A stretch of DNA of 64,000 nucleotides from Oceanobacillus zhaokaii (GTDB lineage: Bacteria > Bacillota > Bacilli > Bacillales > Amphibacillaceae): positions 2,365,001-2,429,000 of the forward strand of contig NZ_CP024848.1 in assembly GCF_003352005.1 (NCBI RefSeq), read 5' to 3'. Every line of letters begins with the position of its first letter. The stretch's first letter is position 1. This document shows, in pieces, positions 1-7,305 of this stretch. A model generated the notes under the pieces. It was not told the DNA's origin, ran no database searches, and saw only the letters and a program-made list of their open reading frames with translations. The position numbers and the translations under genes were made by a program.

Positions 1-385
1 CATATAGCTGCGTAAATTGTTCACGGAATATTTCTGGCAGCTGTTTATCAGCAAGTTCTGCTGCAGCATGTTCCATCAATAATTCATATTGATTCGTTTG
101 GAATAAAATCGTTAAGTACATATGTAAGTAATGATAATAATTGTCGTCCTTATGTTGGAGTAGCTCTTCACAAAGTTCCTGTGCTTCTTCATATCTGCTA
201 AGTTCCATTAAACACATCAATTTCGCAATCAGAATTTCATAATCATCTACCTGATAGCTTAATAATTTATTTAGTTTCTCTAATGCCTCTTCATATCTTT
301 TCTCCTGTAATGCGTATAAACTCTCCTCCTCTAATGTTTTTTTCCATTTCGGAAAGAGGATCACATTATTCGGCTCGGTTTGCAT
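1..385 (-). CDS. ysoA: TPR-repeat protein, 3' end cut by window edge (ysoA-like)
   Basis: The reading frame is open from an ATG at 385 to the window edge, about 128 codons, behind a strong Shine-Dalgarno (GCAGGAGGTG). The visible protein is rich in Leu, Glu and Tyr, with paired helices of the form YALQEKRYEEALEKL and LSRYEEAQELCEEL. This is the tetratricopeptide pattern, a protein-protein interaction scaffold. Its place just downstream of a Gly/Arg tRNA pair and ysnB matches ysoA of B. subtilis, and the symbol rests on that synteny. No enzymatic motif is visible, and the C-terminal half lies outside the window. Confidence 0.75.
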   Translation of the reverse strand, partial: MQTEPNNVILFPKWKKTLEEESLYALQEKRYEEALEKLNKLLSYQVDDYEILIAKLMCLMELSRYEEAQELCEELLQHKDDNYYHYLHMYLTILFQTNQYELLMEHAAAELADKQLPEIFREQFTQLY

Positions 386-464
386 TTATTCACCTCCTGC
401 TAGTTAGTATTTATATTTTACATATAAGCTATACATACCCTAAAGGATAAAGTGGTAAACATAT

Positions 465-505
465 AGAAAAAGAGAAACCTAATTTATGGATAGGTTTCTC
501 TTCAA
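465..505 (-). terminator. Rho-independent terminator after the tRNA pair
   Basis: On the minus strand AGAGAAACCTA and TAGGTTTCTCT form an 11-bp stem followed by TTTTC. It lies just downstream of the tRNA-Arg gene and ends the two-tRNA transcript before the ysoA-like gene. Confidence 0.75.
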
Positions 506-509
506 GTAG

Positions 510-583
510 CGTCCCAGGCAGGATTCGAACCTGCGACCCACAGCTTAGAAGGCTGTTGCTCTATCCTGCTGAGCTACTGGGAC
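510..583 (-). tRNA. tRNA-Arg (anticodon TCT)
   Basis: The minus strand folds into a full cloverleaf: acceptor GTCCCAG/CTGGGAC, D-arm with AGCTCAGCAGGATAGAGC, anticodon stem ACAGC/GCTGT with loop CTTCTAA (anticodon TCT, decoding AGA/AGG), and T-arm GCAGGTTCGAATCCTGC. CCA is not encoded. It is the second gene of a Gly-Arg transcript. Confidence 0.95.
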
Positions 584-590
584 GTATGAA

Positions 591-664
591 TGGAGCGGGT
601 GAAGGGAATCGAACCCTCATCATCAGCTTGGAAGGCTGAGGTTTTACCACTAAACTACACCCGC
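591..664 (-). tRNA. tRNA-Gly (anticodon TCC)
   Basis: The minus strand gives acceptor stem GCGGGTG/CACCCGC, anticodon stem CAGC/GCTG with loop CTTCCAA (anticodon TCC), T-loop GGTTCGATTCC, and an encoded 3' TCCA end. It lies 7 bp upstream of tRNA-Arg and shares its promoter and terminator. Confidence 0.95.
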
Positions 665-741
665 AAGTGGTGCTCTTTCTAATTCTTTCATACATATTAT
701 GTAAGTCGTTTAAAAACGTTCTTTTTTAACGGACAAGTTTC

Positions 742-770
742 ATTATAGGCAATAGGGCATTTTTTGTCAA
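742..770 (-). promoter_or_regulatory. Sigma-A promoter of the tRNA-Gly/tRNA-Arg unit
   Basis: On the minus strand TTGACA (765-770) and TATAAT (742-747) are both perfect consensus hexamers with a 17-bp spacer. They lie about 75 bp upstream of tRNA-Gly, as expected for a stable-RNA promoter. Confidence 0.85.
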
Positions 771-849
771 CCATTTTTAAAAACTTTTTCTAAAAAACTT
801 TTAAAACTAGAATAAGAGCATATTGAGATAGCTTTTTTTATTAGTAATA

Positions 850-886
850 CCAGTTCAAAAATCAGCATTTCTGTTAATTGAACTGG
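850..886 (-). terminator. Possible terminator after ysnB
   Basis: CCAGTTCAA and TTGAACTGG form a 9-bp stem just downstream of the ysnB stop. A clear U-run is lacking on the minus strand, so function as a terminator is uncertain. Confidence 0.4.
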
Positions 887-899
887 ATTACTATTCTAA

Positions 900-1415
900 T
901 TAAAATGGCAATGATACTTGATACGCTAAATCAGAAACCTCGCTACCATCTAATGCATAAAAACGAATTTTTATATCATCAGGTTTATCCCATTCCATTA
1001 CAACATATGTTTTCTCCTCACGTCTTCTTGGCATGCGTATACTTCCAGGATTAATAAATAATTGATGGTCTTCCAGTAAAGATCCAGCGAGATGCGTATG
1101 TCCGAAACAAATGACATCTGCCCCAACTTCTTCTGCACGCATAGATAATCTTGTTAAATCCGTCTTTACTCCAAGCAAATGTCCATGTGTAACATAAAAC
1201 GTCAAATCATTTATCTTTATAATTTGTTCCTTCTCATAATGAGGATCTAAGTCGCAATTACCCGTAACAGTATAGAAGTTTATTAACTCATTCGCATCCG
1301 CATTTAATTCAGAATCACCACAATGAATAAGATAATCAGCTTCATGTCGTTCTTTTATCATCGTAATTTCGTTCGTTAATCCATGACTATCGCTCATTAT
1401 CAATACTTTTGTCAT
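900..1415 (-). CDS. ysnB: YsnB/MJ0936-family metallophosphoesterase
   Basis: A 171-residue calcineurin-like phosphoesterase of the small YfcE/MJ0936 type. The metal-binding motifs appear in order: DSH near residue 9, HCGD near 31, GNCD near 52, THGH near 78 and GHTH near 106, so the di-metal site is complete. Family members hydrolyse phosphodiesters in vitro, but the natural substrate is unknown. It follows rdgB by 25 bp and closes the gerM-side block rph-rdgB-ysnB, the same order as in B. subtilis, and is probably cotranscribed. Confidence 0.9.
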   Translation of the reverse strand: MTKVLIMSDSHGLTNEITMIKERHEADYLIHCGDSELNADANELINFYTVTGNCDLDPHYEKEQIIKINDLTFYVTHGHLLGVKTDLTRLSMRAEEVGADVICFGHTHLAGSLLEDHQLFINPGSIRMPRRREEKTYVVMEWDKPDDIKIRFYALDGSEVSDLAYQVSLPF

Positions 1416-1440
1416 CCATTACCACCTCATATCAAACCAT

Positions 1441-2034
1441 TTATCTACTATGTATCCCTTTTTCTAGCTGACTAATCGCATTTTTTCGGTGGCTAATTTT
1501 ATTTTTCTCTTCTGGAGATAGTTCTGCCATTGTTTGATTATAGCCTTGAGGAATAAAAATTGGATCGTACCCGAAGCCATTTTCTCCTTTTTCAGTGGTT
1601 CGGATTGTACCTTCACAATATCCTTTATAAAATAATGTTTCTTCACCTGGAGTTGCAATTGCAAGTACACAAATAAATCGAGCAGTTCTCTCAGATGCTG
1701 GCACTTCCACTAGTTCATCAAGTACTTTTCTAATATTCGCCTTATCATCTGTTGGCTCGCCTGCATACCTTGCAGAATAAATGCCTGGACGACCGTCTAA
1801 TGCATCAATGATTAGACCAGAATCGTCTGCTAAAACAGTGATATTAAACATTTGAGCTATTTCTTCTGCTTTTAATGCAGCATTTTCTTCAAATGTCTGA
1901 CCTGTCTCTTCTATATCTGGTACGGGTTCTTCAAGATCGAGCAGCGAGACAACTTCCACATTAACCGTTGCGAAAAATTGCTTAAATTCGGCTATTTTTC
2001 CTCTGTTTTTTGTTGCAATCAATATTTGCTTCAT
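1441..2034 (-). CDS. rdgB: dITP/XTP pyrophosphatase (RdgB/HAM1)
   Basis: A 197-residue house-cleaning nucleotide pyrophosphatase that removes dITP, XTP and ITP to keep deaminated purines out of DNA and RNA. Family landmarks are the N-terminal IATKNRGKIAEF, the catalytic acidic segment LADDSGLIIDALDGRPGIYS and the C-terminal GENGFGYDPIF with SHRKNA. The length is normal. It begins 12 bp after rph, a linkage conserved across Bacilli, which points to an operon with RNase PH and ysnB. B. subtilis calls it ysnA. Confidence 0.95.
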   Translation of the reverse strand: MKQILIATKNRGKIAEFKQFFATVNVEVVSLLDLEEPVPDIEETGQTFEENAALKAEEIAQMFNITVLADDSGLIIDALDGRPGIYSARYAGEPTDDKANIRKVLDELVEVPASERTARFICVLAIATPGEETLFYKGYCEGTIRTTEKGENGFGYDPIFIPQGYNQTMAELSPEEKNKISHRKNAISQLEKGIHSR

Positions 2035-2046
2035 GTCAGAAACCCC

Positions 2047-2799
2047 TTATTTATTCTTTGTTTCTCCAACACGCTGTACTAAGTCACCTAGTACTTCTTT
2101 TTGTATGCCAATAATTTGTTCCAATCCTTCACTTGCTAACTTTAGCATCGTTTGCAATTCTCCAATTGAAAAAGTTGCTTCTTCACCAGTTCCTTGAATT
2201 TCCACAAATTCGCCTGCACCTGTCATAACAATATTCATGTCGACATTTGCTGCAAAATCTTCTTCATAATTTAAATCTAAGATTGCTGTTTTATCCGGTA
2301 ATATCCCAACTGAAGTTGCACATAGGAAATCTGTTACAGGCATTTTACTTATTTTTTTATTTTCTAGTAAATCCCCAAATGCAAGAACAACAGCAATAAA
2401 TGCACCTGTAATCGAAGCTGTCCGTGTACCACCATCCGCTTGAATAACATCACAATCAACCCAAACAGTTCGTTCACCAATCTTATCAAGATCGACAACA
2501 GAGCGCAGTGCTCTACCAATTAGTCGCTGAATTTCCATTGTTCTTCCGCTAACTTTCCCTTTTGATGATTCACGGATATTCCGATCGGCAGTTGCACGTG
2601 GCAGCATGGCATATTCTGCTGTAATCCAGCCTTTTCCTTGTCCACGCATAAATGGAGGAACCCTATCCTCTATACTTGCATTGCATATTACTTTTGTATT
2701 GCCGACTGTTATCAATACAGAGCCTTCAGGATGGGTTATGTAGTTCGGTGTTATTGTTATTGGTCTAAGTTCATTTACTTCACGCTGATCATTACGCAT
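2047..2799 (-). CDS. rph: RNase PH
   Basis: A 250-residue phosphorolytic 3'-5' exoribonuclease that trims tRNA precursors using phosphate. The start [14 protein letters not shown], the segment [14 protein letters not shown] and the active-site region [19 protein letters not shown] are diagnostic. The protein is full length, with a C-terminal helical tail. The ATG lies 6 nt after AAGGAGG, and that Shine-Dalgarno directly abuts a family-A two-hairpin repeat (2816-2904). The repeat is therefore probably part of the rph leader transcript if the promoter is upstream of it. Confidence 0.95.
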   Translation of the reverse strand: MRNDQREVNELRPITITPNYITHPEGSVLITVGNTKVICNASIEDRVPPFMRGQGKGWITAEYAMLPRATADRNIRESSKGKVSGRTMEIQRLIGRALRSVVDLDKIGERTVWVDCDVIQADGGTRTASITGAFIAVVLAFGDLLENKKISKMPVTDFLCATSVGILPDKTAILDLNYEEDFAANVDMNIVMTGAGEFVEIQGTGEEATFSIGELQTMLKLASEGLEQIIGIQKEVLGDLVQRVGETKNK

Positions 2800-2815
2800 T
2801 CAAAATTCCTCCTTG

Positions 2816-2904
2816 GTAGTTAAGAAAGTATAACATATTTCTTACTACATAAGTGCAACTAAGGCTGTCACCTAAAAGCTTGATCAAACCTTAGTTTTCT
2901 AATA
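2816..2904 (-). repeat. Family-A two-hairpin repeat, copy A1 (sense to rph)
   Basis: Read on the minus strand it starts TATTAGAAAACTAAGG, has a first imperfect stem closed by CTAAGG/CCTTAG, a linker TTGCACTTAT, and a second stem GTAGTAAGAAA/TTTCTTAACTAC. It ends 16 nt before the rph ATG. Other copies are at 10024, 29419, 42727, 46817, 52790 and 61441. Confidence 0.85.
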
Positions 2905-3033
2905 TTTCCTCATTAGCTTATCATATTTTCTTCAAAAGAAAAATGAACATACATGCCATTATATTGAAAACGCATCTTATCGCACCGGAAATATACGGAC
3001 TAGGATTCTGCGAATTAAGATTTATCTTCAAAT

Positions 3034-3062
3034 AAAAAAGAGGCTAGTTTTATTAGCCTCAA
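3034..3062 (-). terminator. Terminator after gerM
   Basis: On the minus strand GAGGCTAATAAAACTAGCCTC forms a 6-8 bp stem followed by TTTTTT. It starts 3-4 nt after the gerM stop. Confidence 0.85.
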
Positions 3063-3065
3063 TCC

Positions 3066-4169
3066 TCAAAGTTTTTCTGTTGGTGTGAATGTTTGCTTTG
3101 TGACTGGTTCATCGTAGGATTCTCCATTTTCATTGACCAGTTTTTCTTTATTCTCTACTTTTATATCAACTGCGTCGATCGCTTCTTGCTCTGTTAAAGT
3201 TCGTACTAAAGTTTCCATTACTTCGTCTGCAATGATGCCCTGTTCACTATCTTTTAAAATTTCTTCATTGAATACTAATTCTAATACTCCATCACTTAGT
3301 ACAGGCTCACTTGCTAAATCTGTTTGAGAATTAAATACATTGACAACATCCGCCTGGTAACCTGGTCCCTCTAATAATGATTGAACAATAGAGTGAAAAA
3401 ATTCTTCTTCCCCTTTTTCTACATATTGGGTTACAGGAACATAATAGCGATTTTCACCATGTTCTGCAGGATAATACATCGTAACAGCCTGACTGTTTAC
3501 TAAATCAAGTGTGTCTGTATCCGTGATATTTATTCCATTTGCACGTGAATAGCCTTCACCAATTGGTGTTCCATTTACAGGCATTTCTGTTTGCGGATGA
3601 CCATTAATCCATAACTGAACTTTATTTACGTTTTCAAATTGGGTTAATGTATGTGTTACAGATTCTAATATTTGCAGTTCCTCGCTAGCTTGGTAATCTT
3701 TAAATTCCTCCGATAAATCAACAATCATCGTTCCATCCTCTTTAAGGTTCACGCCAATCACCTCAGTTCCTTCTGGCAGAACGGCCTGGAAACCATTCGG
3801 CAGCATCTCTGTGACTGGGCCACCTTTAACTAAATATTCTATTACCTGTGTTGCTACTTCTTTTGATTCAAGCTTTGGTAATTCTAGTGTTTGTGATGCA
3901 ACCATACCGTTTGCATCGAGTAAGAACAATTGCCTCGGTACGGTTTCTTCTGCCACTTCTGAGGTTTCTTCACCCTCTGTTTGTTCTGACTCTTCACTTG
4001 AAGCTTTCGAATCCTCATCTGTTGTTGGCTTCTCTAAATTATTCACTTCCTCTGCATTTTGCGGAGGATCTAAGTCTTCTAAAGATTGTTCCCCTTGAAA
4101 ACACCCAGTCAACAGAACTGAAAGTGTAATTGCGCCTGTCATAAGTAATCCTTTCTTTTGCATGTTCAT
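3066..4169 (-). CDS. gerM: GerM spore germination/sporulation lipoprotein
   Basis: A 367-residue lipoprotein. The signal sequence (residues 1-22) ends in the lipobox LLTGC. An acidic linker rich in Glu, Ser and Thr follows (about 30-75), and then two GerMN domains (about 78-190 and 215-345) with repeated LVKGGP / LLEGPG and VDLSEEF / LVFNEEI elements. In B. subtilis GerM helps build the SpoIIIA-SpoIIQ channel region between mother cell and forespore and is needed for germination. The neighbours racE upstream and rph downstream match B. subtilis. I could not identify its sporulation promoter with confidence. Confidence 0.93.
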   Translation of the reverse strand: MNMQKKGLLMTGAITLSVLLTGCFQGEQSLEDLDPPQNAEEVNNLEKPTTDEDSKASSEESEQTEGEETSEVAEETVPRQLFLLDANGMVASQTLELPKLESKEVATQVIEYLVKGGPVTEMLPNGFQAVLPEGTEVIGVNLKEDGTMIVDLSEEFKDYQASEELQILESVTHTLTQFENVNKVQLWINGHPQTEMPVNGTPIGEGYSRANGINITDTDTLDLVNSQAVTMYYPAEHGENRYYVPVTQYVEKGEEEFFHSIVQSLLEGPGYQADVVNVFNSQTDLASEPVLSDGVLELVFNEEILKDSEQGIIADEVMETLVRTLTEQEAIDAVDIKVENKEKLVNENGESYDEPVTKQTFTPTEKL

Positions 4170-4261
4170 ACCTCCTACGATGGTTTGTACTACTATGTAT
4201 ACGAGCTTATATTTTAAAATAGACCATCAAAGTAAAAGATGGAACTTCTTTTTAAACGTTA

Positions 4262-4298
4262 AAAAAATCAAGGAACATGAGAATCATGCTCCTTGATT
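4262..4298 (-). terminator. Terminator overlapping the racE stop
   Basis: The stem AATCAAGGA(G)CATG/CATG(TT)CCTTGATT is followed by T7 on the minus strand. The racE stop codon TGA lies inside the hairpin. Confidence 0.88.
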
Positions 4299-5108
4299 GA
4301 TTGGAAGTGTAGCCTTTTCTATTGATAACATTTCTGGTTGATGATCTTTAAAAATACTTTTTGCGATTTTATTAAACATCGCTAATTCACCAGTTGTGTA
4401 GATTTGATGAACAGGAATCTGATCCTCTTTGTTTAATAAATAATGCACATCCAAGATTGTACTCGTTTCTCTTGCGGTTTCTTCGCTGGAGGAAATAATG
4501 GTTACCTGTTCCCCAATGACATGCTGAATCGTATCCTTCAGTAATGGATAATGTGTACATCCTAATATGAGGGTATCCATTTGTTTAAATTGCTTCATGG
4601 ATGCCAAAGACTTAGCAACAACCTCTTGAGCTTCTGGGCCAGCTGTAATCCCTTTTTCTACTAGCGGTACGAATAATGGACATGCAAGTGGATATACATG
4701 GATTCCTTCATTAATTTTTTGCAATGCTTCCTTATATGCTTTGCTCTTAATCGTTCCTTCTGTACCAATAACGCCGATATGAGTATTGTTCGTTACCTTT
4801 ATCGCAGCTCTTGCTCCTGGCTGAATAACGCCTATTACAGGAATGTCTAACTTTTCCTGCAAATCCTTCAATGTAAAAGCAGTTGCCGTGTTACATGCTA
4901 TTACTAGCATTTTAATGTTTTTACTTAATAGAAACTCAACCATTTCCCAAGTAAATTGCTGTACTTCCTCTTTTGATCTAGGTCCGTATGGACACCTTGC
5001 TGTATCACCTAAGTAAATTAATTTTTCTTTTGGTAATTGGCGCATCAACTCATGTGCAACTGTCAATCCGCCAACCCCTGAATCGATAACTCCAATTGCT
5101 TGATTCAA
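4284..5108 (-). CDS. racE: Glutamate racemase
   Basis: A 274-residue cofactor-independent racemase that makes D-glutamate for peptidoglycan. The two catalytic cysteines are in place, in ACNTAT (near residue 74) and LGCTHYPLL (near 185). The N-terminal [18 protein letters not shown] and the acid/base segment around GTEGTIKS are also present. The start is TTG, supported by GATGAGGCG upstream and by the alignable N-terminus [11 protein letters not shown]. It lies between the MarR regulator and gerM as in B. subtilis, and its transcript ends in the hairpin at its own stop codon. Confidence 0.95.
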   Translation of the reverse strand: MNQAIGVIDSGVGGLTVAHELMRQLPKEKLIYLGDTARCPYGPRSKEEVQQFTWEMVEFLLSKNIKMLVIACNTATAFTLKDLQEKLDIPVIGVIQPGARAAIKVTNNTHIGVIGTEGTIKSKAYKEALQKINEGIHVYPLACPLFVPLVEKGITAGPEAQEVVAKSLASMKQFKQMDTLILGCTHYPLLKDTIQHVIGEQVTIISSSEETARETSTILDVHYLLNKEDQIPVHQIYTTGELAMFNKIAKSIFKDHQPEMLSIEKATLPINQGA

Positions 5109-5129
5109 ACGATCGCCTCATCTATGCTG

Positions 5130-5582
5130 TTATTTTTCATTTACCATTTTCATTTGTCTGTATAAAAAATCCAATAATTGATTCAATTTCGTAACATCTG
5201 CTTCTGAGAATTCTTCTAAAACTTCTCCCAGATATGCTTGGCGTTTCGCAATCACTTCATGAATGATAACCTTCCCTTTTTCCAGCAGGTGAATGCGTAC
5301 AACGCGTCTATCCTTTTCATCACGAACTCGCTTCACTAGTTCCGTTTTTTCCATTCTATCAACTACGTCTGTAGTTGTACTGAAAGCAAGACTTATTCTA
5401 TTTGATAATTCACCAATAGTTAAATCGCCTTCTTCAAGTAACCATTGTAAGGCAACAAATTGTGGAGGTGTGATTGGATAATTAGTTAAAATTTTACGAC
5501 CGTTTTGTTTAATGATTCCCGATATATAACGAAGTCGTTTTTCCATTATATTTATTTCATCTTTGGATGGTTCGTTTATCAA
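5130..5582 (-). CDS. ysmB: MarR-family transcriptional regulator (YsmB-like)
   Basis: A 150-residue winged-helix regulator. The HTH segment (about residues 50-75) reads LTIGELSNRISLAFSTTTDVVDRME, followed by the wing VKRVRDEKDRRVVRIHLLEKG. Helical dimerisation segments are at both ends. The start is TTG, 8 nt after a strong AGGAGG. The position upstream of racE matches ysmB. Ligand and targets cannot be told from sequence, but autoregulation would be usual for the family. Confidence 0.88.
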   Translation of the reverse strand: MINEPSKDEINIMEKRLRYISGIIKQNGRKILTNYPITPPQFVALQWLLEEGDLTIGELSNRISLAFSTTTDVVDRMEKTELVKRVRDEKDRRVVRIHLLEKGKVIIHEVIAKRQAYLGEVLEEFSEADVTKLNQLLDFLYRQMKMVNEK

Positions 5583-5715
5583 CAGTGCTACCTCCTACAA
5601 AGTTCTTTCCATAATAGTTTATCATATTCTATCAAAAAGCAAGTGTATTTTAATTTAGTTACCCTCTTACTTTTTATAAGTATTGGAATACTTATAATGG
5701 AAATAAACTGCTTAC

Positions 5716-5918
5716 TAGGGACCATTCCAGCCGAGAAAATACACGGAGACACCTCGACAATAAAGTACAATTTGTCTGATTGCGATGTGGAGCTGACGAA
5801 GCTTTTCTTGTCCCGCGGGAGGAAGAGCATAGGTGAGACTGCGAAGTGCGACAGCACGAATAGGCTCACCAGCCCCCTCAGGTGCGCGAAGTGTATTTTC
5901 GGAGCGACCGGACAGAGA
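5716..5918 (-). repeat. Family-B GC-rich repeat, copy B1 (long internal variant)
   Basis: Read on the minus strand: CGCTCCGAAAATACACTTCG, then GGCTGGTGAGCC, GTGCTGTCGCACTTCG, AGTCTCACC, CTTCCTCCCGCGGGA and finally CCGTGTATTTTCTC. It carries an extra internal segment (about 5755-5815) that is shared only with the copy at 41172. The arms GAAAATACAC/GTGTATTTTC can pair over the whole element. It lies in the gap between ysmB and gerE and creates apparent ORFs in several frames that are not genes. Confidence 0.8.
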
Positions 5919-6064
5919 ACTATTGCTCATCTATGTTAGTTGACAGGTTATATAAACACTTCCTTATCAGCAAATTTTAAAATCAATCTATTAGAAAAAA
6001 GCATATCTTTGGAAAGCAAGATGTCAGTTGAAAATTTTTCCGTCTTTTATCACTTATAAGAAGA

Positions 6065-6091
6065 ACTTATTTCACTGCGCATCATAAGCTA
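6065..6091 (+). promoter_or_regulatory. Sigma-K promoter of gerE
   Basis: AC (6065-6066), a 16-bp spacer and CATAAGCTA (6083-6091) match the sigma-K pattern AC-N16-CATANNNTA exactly. Known biology agrees: gerE is transcribed by sigma-K RNA polymerase in the mother cell. Confidence 0.75.
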
Positions 6092-6151
6092 TATTGACTA
6101 AATAATTTCCCTTCAAACTGCAGCTCTACAAGAGCAAGGAGGGGTTAACAT

Positions 6152-6376
6152 TTGAAGGACAACGAGTATAAGCCGAAGCAATTATTAACAAAGCGAGAAA
6201 AAGAAGTATTCGAATTGCTAGTACAAGATAAGACAACAAAAGAAATCGCGCAGGAATTGTATATTTCTGAGAAGACTGTCCGGAACCACATTTCAAATGC
6301 GATGCAAAAATTAGGAGTCAAGGGGCGCTCTCAAGCCGTAGTTGAGCTTCTCCGCATGGGGGAATTAAAGCTCTAA
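6152..6376 (+). CDS. gerE: GerE, late mother-cell sporulation regulator
   Basis: A 74-residue protein that is a free-standing LuxR-type helix-turn-helix domain. LTKREKEVFELLVQDKTTKE and ISEKTVRNHISNAMQKLGVK are nearly those of B. subtilis GerE, which activates and represses late coat genes. The start is TTG (6152), 8 nt after AAGGAGGGG; an N-terminus beginning MKDNEYKPK fits the family. It is the only plus-strand gene between racE and sdhB and has its own sigma-K-type promoter about 60 bp upstream. Confidence 0.96.
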   Translation: MKDNEYKPKQLLTKREKEVFELLVQDKTTKEIAQELYISEKTVRNHISNAMQKLGVKGRSQAVVELLRMGELKL

Positions 6377-6464
6377 GATTAGTGTAGCTTTCACCAGCAT
6401 AGACTGTTTCCATAGAGGTGATTAGTGAAGCTTTTCGAACATATTCCATTTATTTCCAGATTAC

Positions 6465-6499
6465 ACAAAACCGACTTCTAGTCAGAAAGTCGGTTTTGT
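6465..6499. terminator. Bidirectional terminator between gerE and sdhB
   Basis: The 13-bp stem ACAAAACCGACTT/AAGTCGGTTTTGT has A/T-rich flanks on both sides, so it can serve the convergent gerE (+) and sdhB (-) transcripts. Confidence 0.8.
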
Positions 6500-6523
6500 T
6501 ATTTCTATATGATATTATATCGT

Positions 6524-7288
6524 TTAGTGTGCGTTGTCGCTGCCAAAGAAGTTCTTAAATGCTTGAATATTTGTAGCACGGTTCATTGCTGCAATAGACG
6601 TTGTTAATGGGATGCCTTTCGGACAAACTTGCACACAGTTTTGTGAGTTACCACAACCACTGATTCCGCCTTCTTCCATTAACCCTTCTAAACGATCACT
6701 TGCATTCATTTCACCTGTTGGATGTGCATTAAATAGACGTGCTTGCGAAATAGCTGCCGGTCCAATAAAATTGGATTTATCATTCACATTCGGACAAGCC
6801 TCCAGACATACGCCACAAGTCATACATTTCGATAGTTCATATGCCCATTGGCGTTTTTTCTCTGGCATTCTAGGACCAGGCCCGAGATCATGCGTACCAT
6901 CGATAGGTATCCAAGCTTTTACCTGTTTCAATGCATCAAACATGCGCTCACGGTCCACAATTAAATCACGTACAACCGGGAATGTAGACATCGGCTCCAG
7001 TCGAATAGGTTGCTCTAGTGTGTCAACTAATGCTGCACAGGATTGTCTTGCGGTTCCATTAATTACCATTGAACACGCCCCACAAACCTCTTCCAAACAG
7101 TTCATGTCCCACATAACTGGTGTTGTCTTTTCACCATTTGCATTGACAGGATTTTTCTGAATCTCCATTAATCCAGAAATAACATTCATATTTTTACGAT
7201 ATGGTATATTAAATGTTTCCTCATATGGATCAGAGTTCGGATCATTTTGCCTTGTTATTATAAACGTAACTGTACTTTGTTCAGCCAT
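6524..7288 (-). CDS. sdhB: Succinate dehydrogenase iron-sulfur subunit
   Basis: A 254-residue electron-transfer subunit of membrane complex II. The [2Fe-2S] ligands are in CLEEVCGACSMVING (about 64-78) and the [4Fe-4S]/[3Fe-4S] ligands in CMTCGVCLEACPN (about 156-168) and CGNSQNCVQVCPKGIP (about 212-227). It passes electrons from the SdhA flavin to the menaquinone site in SdhC. It is the last gene of sdhCAB, 17 bp after sdhA, and ends at the shared terminator. Confidence 0.97.
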   Translation of the reverse strand: MAEQSTVTFIITRQNDPNSDPYEETFNIPYRKNMNVISGLMEIQKNPVNANGEKTTPVMWDMNCLEEVCGACSMVINGTARQSCAALVDTLEQPIRLEPMSTFPVVRDLIVDRERMFDALKQVKAWIPIDGTHDLGPGPRMPEKKRQWAYELSKCMTCGVCLEACPNVNDKSNFIGPAAISQARLFNAHPTGEMNASDRLEGLMEEGGISGCGNSQNCVQVCPKGIPLTTSIAAMNRATNIQAFKNFFGSDNAH

Positions 7289-7305
7289 TTTTACGATACT
7301 CCCCC

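Noticed and set aside
3811..4129. Plus-strand frames opposite gerM
   Set aside because: Ser/Leu-rich shadow translations of the acidic gerM linker; no ribosome site.
5505..5939. Long reading frames on both strands across the ysmB-gerE gap
   Set aside because: They run through the GC-rich family-B repeat, have no ribosome site and no protein-like composition; similar frames arise in other copies of the repeat.
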